The position numbers and the translations under genes are program-made. Shown in pieces: positions 35,014-43,033 of a stretch of DNA of 64,000 nucleotides. Every line of letters starts with the position of its first letter. Position 1 is the stretch's first letter. The DNA comes from Pedobacter sp. (GTDB lineage: Bacteria; Bacteroidota; Bacteroidia; Sphingobacteriales; Sphingobacteriaceae): assembly GCA_031119475.1 (NCBI GenBank), contig JAVHXV010000007.1, forward strand, positions 1 through 64,000. The letters run 5' to 3'. A model generated the notes under the pieces. It ran no database searches, was not told the origin of the DNA, and was given only the letters and a program-made list of their open reading frames with translations.

Positions 35014-35808
35014 CTAGCAGATCAAAGGATAATTAAATCTTTTCAAAGTATTGCCCATTAAAACGGTATCGGATTTTTTTTCGGTTATTTTTCCACTTTC
35101 CTGAATTAATGGGAACGAAATCGACTGTGTTTTCGGGTCATATTGAACCAATGTTTCATTAATATCAATTACCGATGGCCGATTATCGCTATCACTATAA
35201 TCGACTTCATAACCCAATTGATTTTTTAAACCAGTTTTGGTCTTGATAATCCTCACCCTTCCAAGTGCTCCATCTGATATGGAAAAAGCTTTAAGGTTGT
35301 GAAGGTGAATGGCTGTACTGCCAGTAAAAATACCATATACAAGATAATATGTTTTATCCTTGGCATTCACTTGGAATATTTCCTTGTAGAACTTTCCATC
35401 TTCATCAATAGATTTATCGGTGTTGATGGTTGTTGATTGTATTTGCCCCTTAGATTTAAATTGGAAAACACTCCTAAAATAACGCATTGTTCCTCCAGTC
35501 TGATCATCCCAGGAGTATATTCTAAAATTTCCATCGTCAGCAGTAGCGATATGAAGGCCTAGCTTTTTGAGTTCATTAAAAGGTTGGGATATTGAATTCG
35601 GATCAACGCTTGTAATTCGGAGCAATAGTCTTTCAAAATCATCATTGAATGCATTAAGGGAGTCATTACTCCCGTCTCCATATCGATCAAATTTGTAGCT
35701 GCCTATTTTTTGAAATGCTTTTTTTAATAAGGAAGTGTTGGATTGTACATGCTGTGCTTGGGAAAAGCAAGGCATAAAAATGAGGAGTGAAAAAAAGATA
35801 ATTTTCAT
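35014..35808 (-). CDS. Hypothetical secreted protein
   Basis: The 264-residue protein has a signal peptide ending FSQAQ. The mature part contains FDRYGDGSNDSLNAFNDDFERLL, TADDGNFRIYSWDDQTGG and TYYLVYGIFTGSTAIHLHNLKAF, which looks like an all-beta secreted domain with aromatic motifs. I do not recognise a named family. Its base composition is more A+T-rich than the neighbours, and no operon partner is present; it converges on cdd. Confidence 0.65.
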   Translation of the reverse strand: MKIIFFSLLIFMPCFSQAQHVQSNTSLLKKAFQKIGSYKFDRYGDGSNDSLNAFNDDFERLLLRITSVDPNSISQPFNELKKLGLHIATADDGNFRIYSWDDQTGGTMRYFRSVFQFKSKGQIQSTTINTDKSIDEDGKFYKEIFQVNAKDKTYYLVYGIFTGSTAIHLHNLKAFSISDGALGRVRIIKTKTGLKNQLGYEVDYSDSDNRPSVIDINETLVQYDPKTQSISFPLIQESGKITEKKSDTVLMGNTLKRFNYPLIC

Positions 35809-36216
35809 GTGGCCAAATCAATAGCAATATAAATAAAATTTGATCATTTCAATCAATTATGATAGTAGCCTGAATTGATGTTACAATCAGTGTCTTTGTG
35901 GACTTTGTGCCTTTGCGGTCCTGATCTTTAAGCCTGACACTAAGCGTGCCGAGCTCCGGAAAATTCTATAACTATTATTGTCCTCTTGCCCTAGCTGTCT
36001 ATGTGTATAACCCGGTCGTGTTCCTATGCGCACAAGTCGTATCAGCTTCGTGCCAAATTAGAGAATAACAGGGACTTTACAGGGACATAACAGGGAGATT
36101 ACAGGGACATTACTCGGACAACTCCCTATAAAGTCCCTGTAAAATCCCTGTGAAATCTTAGGAATTTCCGTAGCATTTTCGAACAAGGTACGGCCTCTCC
36201 CAAAGGAGGTACGAAC
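35809..36216. other. 408-base gene-free stretch with repeats
   Basis: The first 80 bases are A+T-rich and should hold the promoter of the secreted-protein gene on the minus strand. At about 35888-35925 there are four CTTTGTG-like words. From 36060 to 36165 there is an inverted set of ACAGGGA words. No open reading frame in this stretch has a recognisable product. Confidence 0.6.
36060..36165. repeat. Word-repeat inverted element (TACAGGGAC / GTCCCTGTAA type)
   Basis: Five ACAGGGA words (36067-36115) spaced 10-14 bases apart face TCCCTATAAAGTCCCTG, AAAATCCCTG and similar words at 36122-36155. The two arms are closely complementary and form one of the clearest long hairpins of the window. The R-rich arm again comes first. 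Confidence 0.75.
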
Positions 36217-37245
36217 CTAACCTGCCAATGCTGCTTTTACCTTCGGAATAATCTTGGTTCCGTAGATTTCGATCGATTTCATCATGTCTTTGTGCGATGG
36301 TCCGCCGACATCCATATGTGCCGAGAAACGTGTGAGCCCGAACATTTCTTGAACAGCCAGGATCTTATCGATGGCTTCATTGGCATCGCCGATGATCAGT
36401 GCGCCGCTTTGGCTCCGTCCAAAGTCATATTGATGCTTTTGATAAGGTGGCCATCCCCGGGAGCGGCCCACACGGTCCATTTGCGCAGAATAGGTGGGGT
36501 AGTAGCCATCGGCCACGGCATTGGTTTCGCCAAAAAAGGAATGCATGTGTACGCCTACTTCAAATTGATCCATATCATGTCCGCTGCTGCGGTAAACCTC
36601 ACGATAGTAGTCGAAAAGTGGTTTAAATTTAGAAGGTGAGCCGCCAATGATCGCAAACATTACCGGAAGTCCCAAAATTCCGGCCCGCTGTACCGATTCT
36701 GGTGTTCCGCCGATGGCCGTCCATACTTTCAGGTGGTTGTCTACTGCCCTTGGCAAAACTTCCTGGTGTTTAAGCTCCGGCCTAAATTTTCCTTTCCAGC
36801 TGATTTTTTGTTCCTTGTTGAGCTTTAACAGCAAATGGAGTTTTTCATCATATAACTCGTCATAGTCGTTCAGGCTAAAACCATACAAAGGAAAAGATTC
36901 GATGAAGCTGCCGCGCCCGGCCATCAGCTCTGCACGTCCGTTCGAAATCAGGTCTACTGTTGCAAAATCCTGATAGAGCTTGACGGGGTCGGCCGAACTC
37001 AATACCGATACTGCACTGCCGAGCTTAATGTTTTTGGTGACTGTTGCCGCAGCCGCCAGGATAATCTCGGGACTGGAAACGGCATAATCTGGCCGATGGT
37101 GCTCGCCAATCCCGAAAAAATCAATTCCGAGCTCGTCCATCAGTTTTACCTCTTCAATAATTTCGTTCAACCGCTGCTGTGCGGATTGCATCTCGCCATT
37201 TTTATGCACATGCAGGTCGCCAAACATGCCTATTCCTAATTCCAT
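36217..37245 (-). CDS. LLM-class flavin-dependent oxidoreductase (luciferase-like)
   Basis: The 342-residue protein is a TIM barrel of the bacterial luciferase-like family. Recognisable segments are DELGIDFFGIGEHHRPDYAVSSPEIILAAAA, TKNIKLGSAVSVLSSADPVKLYQDFATVDLISNGRAELMAGRG, and DYDELYDEKLHLLLKL. These enzymes use reduced FMN or F420 to oxidise small molecules; the substrate is unknown. ATG at 37245 gives the standard MELGIGMFGD start. It is transcribed divergently from parC with a 282-base gap that carries another repeat. Confidence 0.85.
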   Translation of the reverse strand: MELGIGMFGDLHVHKNGEMQSAQQRLNEIIEEVKLMDELGIDFFGIGEHHRPDYAVSSPEIILAAAATVTKNIKLGSAVSVLSSADPVKLYQDFATVDLISNGRAELMAGRGSFIESFPLYGFSLNDYDELYDEKLHLLLKLNKEQKISWKGKFRPELKHQEVLPRAVDNHLKVWTAIGGTPESVQRAGILGLPVMFAIIGGSPSKFKPLFDYYREVYRSSGHDMDQFEVGVHMHSFFGETNAVADGYYPTYSAQMDRVGRSRGWPPYQKHQYDFGRSQSGALIIGDANEAIDKILAVQEMFGLTRFSAHMDVGGPSHKDMMKSIEIYGTKIIPKVKAALAG

Positions 37246-37317
37246 GGGTATTAATTTAAGTTGAAACAAAGATAGGGCGCCAGGGTTTGGTGGATGTTGA
37301 TGTAGGGTAAGAAATAA

Positions 37318-37462
37318 TGGCTTGGGGCATGGCGCATAGCGGTTGGCGATTATTCAATGGAAAGAATGGTTGCAGGTTATGGGTTACAAGGGGATTTGCT
37401 TGAAGTGGAATGCTCGCTTTCCGCCCTTCGCTCATCGCCCTCCGCCCTCCGCCCATTGTGCA
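37318..37462. repeat. Word-repeat element (GGCATGGCG / CCGCCCTCCGCC type)
   Basis: A purine-leaning arm (GGGGCATGGCGCATAGCGGTTGGCG) starts at 37323. A pyrimidine arm of CGCTTTCCGCCC and TCGCCCTCCGCCC words follows at 37407-37455. Between them at 37362-37390 is unrelated sequence with GGTTGCAGGTTATGGGTTAC words. The element lies in the gap upstream of parC. Confidence 0.6.
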
Positions 37463-37527
37463 AAACTTCTCTTCAAAAATCACCTTGCATGCTTTATATT
37501 TACGCATCCCAAATACCTTAACAGCGA

Positions 37528-40497
37528 ATGAGTGAAGAATTAGCCAATAACTTAAACGAAGCAGATCTCCCAGAAAGTTTAGACCATAAGCATACGGTTA
37601 CCCCAATCAATGGGCTCTATGAAAATTGGTTCCTGGATTATGCTTCTTATGTGATTTTGGACCGTGCGGTGCCGCATATCCACGATGGGCTAAAGCCCGT
37701 TCAGCGCCGCATCATGCATTCGCTGAAGGAAATGGACGATGGACGTTTCAACAAGGCGGCCAATGTGATCGGGAATACGATGAAGTACCATCCACATGGC
37801 GATGCTTCTATTGGCGATGCCATGGTACAGATTGGCCAGAAAAACCTGTTGATCGATTGCCAGGGAAACTGGGGCGACCCCATTACCGGCGATAGTGCGG
37901 CCGCACCACGTTATATCGAAGCCAGGCTATCCAAATTTGCGAACGATGTGGTCTTCAATCCAGATACCACCACCTGGCAACTGAGCTATGATGGCCGAAA
38001 TAGTGAGCCGCTTACCCTGCCGGTTAAATTTCCGTTATTGCTGGCGCAGGGGGCAGAAGGGATTGCCGTTGGTCTGGCCACGAAAGTCATGCCGCATAAT
38101 TTTGTCGAACTGCTCGATGCTTCCATCGAAATCTTAAAAGGCAATCGGAGCAATATCCTGCCCGACTTTTTTACCGGCGGCATGGCAGATTTCTCCAACT
38201 ACAATGAAGGGATGCGCGGCGGAAGGATCAGGGTAAGGGCAAAGATTACCGAGCGCGACAAGAAAACATTGGTCATTACCGAAATCCCGTATGGCACAAC
38301 AACGGGATCGGTGATTGATAGTGTATTGGCAGCCAATGATAAAGGTAAGATCAAGATCAAGAAGATCGAAGACAATACCGCCGCCAATGTAGAAATCGTG
38401 ATCCAATTGGCGCCCGGCATCTCACCAGATGTCACCATCGATGCCCTCTATGCCTTTACCGCCTGTGAGGTTTCGATATCGCCCAATACCTGCATCATTA
38501 AAGACGATAAGCCCCAGTTTTTGGGCGTTAACGATATCCTGGCCCAGAATACGGCCTACACCAAGTCGCTGCTCAAGCGTGAACTCGAAATCCGTTTGGG
38601 CGAGCTACAGGAGAAGATCTTCTTCAGCTCCCTACTAAAAATCTTCATTCAAGAGGGGATGTATAAAAATCCGAAGTATGAAAATGCGAGCGATTTTGAC
38701 AGTGTAGTGGTGGTATTGAATGAATTGTTTGAGCCTTTTAAGGCCTCGCTCTATCGGGAAATCCTGCCAGAAGATTTCAAAAAGCTGATCGATAAGCCGA
38801 TGAGCAGCATCACCCGTTTCGATGTGAAAAAGGCCGATGAGCAGATGAAGGCGCTGGAAGATGAGATCAAAGTGGTGAAAGGACATTTGCGCCACTTGAC
38901 CGACTATGCCATTGCCTGGTTCCAGAAGCTGAAGGACAAATATGGAAAAGGACGTGAGCGCAAAACAGAAATCAGGTTATTTGACCGTGTCGAAGCGGCG
39001 AAAGTAGCCTTGGCCAATGTTAAATTATACATGAACCGTGAGGACGGCTTTATCGGTACAGGTCTTCGCAAAGATGAATTTGTAGCCGATTGCTCTGATA
39101 TCGATGAAATCATCGTTTTTAGGGAAGATGGCAAATGCATCGTGACCAAGGTAGCCGATAAGACCTTCGTAGGTAAAGGTATCATCCATGCACAGGTTTT
39201 CAAGAAGGGCGACGAACGTACGGTATACAACATGATCTATCGCGATGGGGCCAATGGTACTAGTTACATCAAGCGTTTCTCGGTGCTGGGTGTCACGCGC
39301 GATAAGGAGTATGACTTGACAAAAGGGACCAAAGGATCGAAGACCTTGTATTTTACCGCCAATCCGAATGGAGAAGCAGAAGTAGTTACCGTACAGCTGA
39401 AGCCGCATTCAAAGCTCAAAAAACTGCAGTTCGATATCGATTATGCCGAAATTTCCATCAAGGGCCGAAGTTCTATGGGTAACATCGTTTCCAAATATCC
39501 GGTCAAGAAAGTTGTGCTCAAGACCAAAGGTGTATCTACACTGTCAGGCCTGAAAATCTGGTATGATGAATTGCTGAAGCGTTTGAATGTAGATGGTAGG
39601 GGCAAATACCTGGGCGAGTTTGATGGCGACGACAAGATTTTACAGGTGAATGCGGCAGGTTTTTATGAGCTGACCACCTTTGACCTCAGCAACCATTTCG
39701 ATCCGGGAATTGTGCTCATGCAGAAATTTAATCCAGAGCACGTCTATGGCGTAGTCCATTTCGATACCAAGGCTAAAAATTATTTCGTTAAACGATTTAC
39801 TTTCGAACTTCAGCCAATCGGTAAGGAAGTGAGCATCATAAGCGATGAACCCGGTTCAAAAATGATCTTCATTACGGGCAAGGCCGATGCACAGGTTCAG
39901 ATCGATGTAGAAAAGGGCAAGACCAAAATACCAGAGACTTTGGTAGTCGAACTTGCCAAACTGATCGATGTGAAGGGCATGAAGGCTAATGGTAATCGGG
40001 TTTCACCGCATGAAGTGAAACAGGTGAGCTTGGTTGATCAGACCCCTGAGATTGGTGTAGAACTGGTAGATGCTGTCGCGGTAGACCATGTTGAGCCCCA
40101 TGTAGCTGAAACTGATGTGGTTGATGAAGCGGTTGTTGCAGACAATGCTGCAGGACCAGACTTTGTAGAACAGGTTGTGGTAGAAGAAGTGGTGCCTGAA
40201 ATGGTGGAAGAGGCAGAACTACCTGATATCGAAACGCCTGAAGTAGAAAAGGAGCAGCCCAAGAAAAAGCCTGCCTTCAAAACTGAAGTCCTACCTCCGG
40301 TGAGCAAACCAGCTGAGGAGGAAAAAACAAAAGAGCAGCCTCAAAAATCAGCGACCGAACAGCCAAAGGCAGAAGAGAAATCCAATGCCGCCGCTACTGC
40401 TCCAGAAGAGCCCAAGCCAGTTAGGAAAATCGATCTCGAAATCACCAATCCTGACGACATCAAAATTGATGACAAAGGGCAGTCGTTGTTGTTTTAA
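37528..40497 (+). CDS. parC: DNA topoisomerase IV subunit A
   Basis: The 989-residue protein has the breakage-reunion domain with the catalytic tyrosine in AAPRYIEARLS (Tyr129) and the quinolone-pocket helix HPHGDASIGDAMV. The coiled-coil tower and a C-terminal beta-pinwheel region follow (about residues 510-830). Residues about 840-970 form a low-complexity tail rich in Val, Glu, Pro and Lys. The chain ends IDDKGQSLLF, a segment separate from the tail. At the position of the usual quinolone-contact serine there is Ala93, with Asp97 at the acidic position. It is transcribed alone, followed two codons later by a small secreted protein gene. ParE is encoded at 24185. Confidence 0.92.
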   Translation: MSEELANNLNEADLPESLDHKHTVTPINGLYENWFLDYASYVILDRAVPHIHDGLKPVQRRIMHSLKEMDDGRFNKAANVIGNTMKYHPHGDASIGDAMVQIGQKNLLIDCQGNWGDPITGDSAAAPRYIEARLSKFANDVVFNPDTTTWQLSYDGRNSEPLTLPVKFPLLLAQGAEGIAVGLATKVMPHNFVELLDASIEILKGNRSNILPDFFTGGMADFSNYNEGMRGGRIRVRAKITERDKKTLVITEIPYGTTTGSVIDSVLAANDKGKIKIKKIEDNTAANVEIVIQLAPGISPDVTIDALYAFTACEVSISPNTCIIKDDKPQFLGVNDILAQNTAYTKSLLKRELEIRLGELQEKIFFSSLLKIFIQEGMYKNPKYENASDFDSVVVVLNELFEPFKASLYREILPEDFKKLIDKPMSSITRFDVKKADEQMKALEDEIKVVKGHLRHLTDYAIAWFQKLKDKYGKGRERKTEIRLFDRVEAAKVALANVKLYMNREDGFIGTGLRKDEFVADCSDIDEIIVFREDGKCIVTKVADKTFVGKGIIHAQVFKKGDERTVYNMIYRDGANGTSYIKRFSVLGVTRDKEYDLTKGTKGSKTLYFTANPNGEAEVVTVQLKPHSKLKKLQFDIDYAEISIKGRSSMGNIVSKYPVKKVVLKTKGVSTLSGLKIWYDELLKRLNVDGRGKYLGEFDGDDKILQVNAAGFYELTTFDLSNHFDPGIVLMQKFNPEHVYGVVHFDTKAKNYFVKRFTFELQPIGKEVSIISDEPGSKMIFITGKADAQVQIDVEKGKTKIPETLVVELAKLIDVKGMKANGNRVSPHEVKQVSLVDQTPEIGVELVDAVAVDHVEPHVAETDVVDEAVVADNAAGPDFVEQVVVEEVVPEMVEEAELPDIETPEVEKEQPKKKPAFKTEVLPPVSKPAEEEKTKEQPQKSATEQPKAEEKSNAAATAPEEPKPVRKIDLEITNPDDIKIDDKGQSLLF

Positions 40498-40505
40498 AAT
40501 TGAAG

Positions 40506-40913
40506 ATGAGAACTTGCATTTTAATTTGTTTGATGCTGACCTTTGGATTATTTTGCTCAGCGCAAGAACATAAGGAAGTGGACAGTGTATTGAACATTTG
40601 GATCAAAAAGTTCAATACGAAGAAATATGATGAGCTCTATCAGCTCCATACCTCATTCTACAGGTCTAAAATGCCATTAGAACAAATGGTGAAAAACTTG
40701 GAAATGGTAAGGGACATGATGGGAGTTTTAAAGTCTGCTAAATTTGTTGCCTATAAAAATCAAGTTTATACCTACCTGGTTTTTGCCAAAGAAAATCATG
40801 TTGTTGCAGATGTGAATATTGTTTATCATCCATCAGATAAGGCGTTTCAATATCTGGCCTTTAATCGCATCGGCGGAACGGATGATCCTCCTCCTGCAGC
40901 CATAAAACAATAA
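40506..40913 (+). CDS. Small secreted protein, DUF3887/NTF2-like fold suspected
   Basis: The 135-residue protein has a signal peptide ending FCSAQ, then a short alpha+beta domain: VLNIWIKKFNTKKYDELYQLHTSFYRSKM followed by strands VYTYLVFAKENHVVADVNIVYH. Helix-strand order and the 'KKYDELY' helix recall DUF3887 and NTF2-like proteins, but the match is by eye. ATG at 40506 is 8 bases after the parC stop, so it may be co-transcribed with parC. Confidence 0.6.
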   Translation: MRTCILICLMLTFGLFCSAQEHKEVDSVLNIWIKKFNTKKYDELYQLHTSFYRSKMPLEQMVKNLEMVRDMMGVLKSAKFVAYKNQVYTYLVFAKENHVVADVNIVYHPSDKAFQYLAFNRIGGTDDPPPAAIKQ

Positions 40914-40962
40914 CACAATTCCTTCAGCAGCTTCTGTGAGTATGGTATATCCATAAATTATT

Positions 40963-40970
40963 TATATTTG
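40963..40970 (+). promoter_or_regulatory. Promoter -7 box of the thiamine transporter unit
   Basis: TATATTTG matches TAnnTTTG exactly. A transcription start about 7 bases downstream would fall at the 5' end of the riboswitch (40976). The -33 box is weak. Confidence 0.45.
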
Positions 40971-40975
40971 CCCCC

Positions 40976-41133
40976 AACTCAAGGGGTGCCCGAATCTATT
41001 TGGGCTGAGATGATACCCGTTTTGAGTTGAAAGTTTAAGTTTCAAAGTTTAAAGCGCTGTGTTTTTAACTTTTGACTTACAACTTTTAACTTGAAGGAAC
41101 CTGATCTGGATAATGCCAGCGTAGGGAAGAGGT
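40976..41133 (+). ncRNA. TPP riboswitch with enlarged P3 arm
   Basis: The conserved parts of a thiamine-pyrophosphate riboswitch are present. The 5' half has AAGGGGTGCCC, TGGGCTGAGATGATACCCGT with the thi box CTGAGATGA (41005-41013). The 3' half has GAACCTGATCTGGATAATGCC followed by AGCGTAGGGAAGAG (41097-41131). P1 pairs ACTC with GAG at the ends. Between the halves lies a 70-base insertion made of repeat words, placed where P3 extensions vary. It stands upstream of a PnuC-family gene, so that transporter most likely imports thiamine and is shut off by TPP. Confidence 0.9.
41022..41094. repeat. Word-repeat hairpin inside the riboswitch P3 arm
   Basis: A purine arm (GTTGAAAGTTTAAG, TTCAAAGTTTAAAG words, 41025-41054) faces a pyrimidine arm (TTTTTAACTTTTGAC, TTACAACTTTTAACTTG, 41062-41094). 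The arms are complementary and would extend P3 of the TPP riboswitch into a long stem without touching the conserved core. Confidence 0.8.
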
Positions 41134-41191
41134 CTACCATGTATGCTGTTACGCCCCAAGGCAGCTCATTTTATTGTTTAAAGCATTGTAA

Positions 41192-41812
41192 ATGAATTTT
41201 CAAGAAGGGCTCAACTTATTTTTCGCACAGTTGAAACAGACTTCGCTGATCGAGTGGACAGCGGTGGGTTTTGGCGTGTCGGAAGTGATATTGGCCAAAC
41301 GCAACCACATTTGGCTCTATCCGACCGGGATCATTTCCATCCTATTGTCCATGTACCTTTTGTTAAAGGTAGACCTTTATGCCGAAGTGGCATTAAACCT
41401 ATACTACCTTGGCATGAGTATGTATGGATGGTTGGTGTGGAAAAAGCGGAAACTCCAGCCAGCAGTTCAGGTTTCATGGTGCGACCAAAGGGAAATGGGC
41501 ATTGCATTATCAATTTCCGGTGTCGGATTTATCTTTCTATATCTGGTGCTCCGATATTTCACCGATTCTACCGTCCCAATTTTTGACGCCTTTGTATCGG
41601 CAACGGCATGGGCTGGGATGTGGCTGCTGGCCAGAAGGAAAATTGAAAACTGGATTTTTTTGAATATTTCGAACATTGTGGCCATTCCCTTGTTGCTGCA
41701 TAAAAAACTCCTCATGTTCGCCGTACTCACCACTGTTCTTTTTATCGTGGCCATTTTTGGTTACATCGATTGGAAGAAGATTTACAAACAAAATTTACAG
41801 GCTACCAGATGA
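41192..41812 (+). CDS. pnuT: PnuC-family transporter, probably PnuT (thiamine)
   Basis: The 206-residue membrane protein has about seven hydrophobic helices and the PnuC-family pattern: SEVILAKRNHIWLYPTGIISILL, NLYYLGMSMYGWLVWKK, and the C-terminal RKIENWIFLNISNIVAIPL. PnuC itself carries nicotinamide riboside; PnuT and PnuX carry thiamine and riboflavin. The TPP riboswitch in front makes thiamine the likely substrate. Its last codon overlaps the start of the next gene (ATGA), so both are made from one message. Confidence 0.85.
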   Translation: MNFQEGLNLFFAQLKQTSLIEWTAVGFGVSEVILAKRNHIWLYPTGIISILLSMYLLLKVDLYAEVALNLYYLGMSMYGWLVWKKRKLQPAVQVSWCDQREMGIALSISGVGFIFLYLVLRYFTDSTVPIFDAFVSATAWAGMWLLARRKIENWIFLNISNIVAIPLLLHKKLLMFAVLTTVLFIVAIFGYIDWKKIYKQNLQATR

Positions 41813-42900
41813 TCGATCAGCCATTGACAGACCAACAGCTCGCCTTGATCAAAAGCTGTGCCGTAGAAGCTGAAGATTTAGGTCAGCTGCATCCCAAAGT
41901 ACTCCAATTGTGCCATGATGAACAATGGTTCAAGCTTTTCGTTCCCGAAGTATATGGTGGTCCCGGTAAAAAACTGCCAGAAATCTTACGATTGGAAGAA
42001 GCCCTGGCCAGTGCCGATGGTAGCTTAGGGTGGACGGTTACGCTCTGCGGTGGTGCCGCATGGTTTGCCGGTTTTTTAGATCCTGAATTGGCAAAAGTTA
42101 TATTTCGAGACCCAAAAGTATGTTTTGCCGGGAGTGGCGCAGTAGGTGGCACCGCAAGGGCCAAAGGCGATGGATATGAAATCAATGGCCATTGGAAGTA
42201 TGCAAGTGGAGCATTGCATGCTACTATTTTTACCGCAAATTGTATCCTTCATGATGAGAATGGAGTCGAAAAATTGGATGCCGATGGACAAAACATCATC
42301 AAATCGTTCATCTTAAAAAAAGAAGAAGTAAGCCTGTGTCCTGGATGGGATTATTTCGGATTGGTAGCCACAGGTAGCCATGCTTTTGAAGTGCACCATC
42401 AACTGGTTCCTGCCAACCGGAGTTTTGAGATCAATGCCAACCTGTCTGTTGAAAATGAAGGTTTCGATTATCCTTTTTTACAGTTGGCCGAAACCACCCT
42501 GGCCGTAAATAGCCTGGGCATGGCCAAGCACTTTTTGGAGTGGGTCGAAGACCTGTTTCAACAGCGATCTGGCAATAAGCGCTTTAACGAACATCAATTG
42601 GCGCACTTTCAGAATGAATATATCCAGTGCAAGCACGACCTCGAACTGGCACGGACCAACTTCTATAAAACTTTTGACCTTTCCTGGAAATCATTGATCG
42701 ACGAGCAGGAAATCGAACCTGGGCTTCTGGATGAAGTCAGTTTGGCCAGTCGAAAACTCGCTCATCTTTCCAGAAAAATAACCGATGCCCTTTTTCCTTA
42801 CTGCGGACTGGAAGCAGCCAAAAAGCAAACCACCATTAACAGGATCTGGCGCGATCTCCATACTGCTAGCCAACATGCCTTATTGACATTTGAGAAGTAG
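41809..42900 (+). CDS. Acyl-CoA dehydrogenase-like flavoprotein
   Basis: The 363-residue protein follows the acyl-CoA dehydrogenase / flavin monooxygenase fold: LFVPEVYGGPGKKLPEILRLEEALASADGSLGWTVTLC in the N-terminal helical domain, then the beta domain with FAGSGAVGGTARAKGDGYEINGHWKYASG, and helical C-terminal domain. The fold's family includes HpaB-like monooxygenases; the catalytic base of classical dehydrogenases is not evident. ATG at 41809 overlaps the transporter stop by four bases. Being under a TPP riboswitch is unusual for this family and hints at a thiamine-linked substrate, which is inference. Confidence 0.8.
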   Translation: MIDQPLTDQQLALIKSCAVEAEDLGQLHPKVLQLCHDEQWFKLFVPEVYGGPGKKLPEILRLEEALASADGSLGWTVTLCGGAAWFAGFLDPELAKVIFRDPKVCFAGSGAVGGTARAKGDGYEINGHWKYASGALHATIFTANCILHDENGVEKLDADGQNIIKSFILKKEEVSLCPGWDYFGLVATGSHAFEVHHQLVPANRSFEINANLSVENEGFDYPFLQLAETTLAVNSLGMAKHFLEWVEDLFQQRSGNKRFNEHQLAHFQNEYIQCKHDLELARTNFYKTFDLSWKSLIDEQEIEPGLLDEVSLASRKLAHLSRKITDALFPYCGLEAAKKQTTINRIWRDLHTASQHALLTFEK

Positions 42901-43033
42901 CAAAGCGCGCAGCGCAATGAGCACGGCGTTTAGCGCATGGCGTAAAGAGCAAAGCGGATGGCGTAAATGAATCGACCTCACACTGCCGCCCAGCGCTTTT
43001 CGCCCTACACTCTACGCCCAGCGCTCTACGCTA
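42899..43033. repeat. Word-repeat inverted element (AAAGCGC / CTCTACGC type)
   Basis: A purine-leaning arm (AGCAAAGCGCGCAGCGC, GGCGTAAAGAGCAAAGCGG) covers 42899-42967. A pyrimidine-leaning arm (CCGCCCAGCGCTTTTCGCCC, TACACTCTACGCCC, GCGCTCTACGC) covers 42985-43031. It fills the entire gap between two convergent genes and reaches the stop codon of the downstream one, so it may act as their common terminator. Confidence 0.75.
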
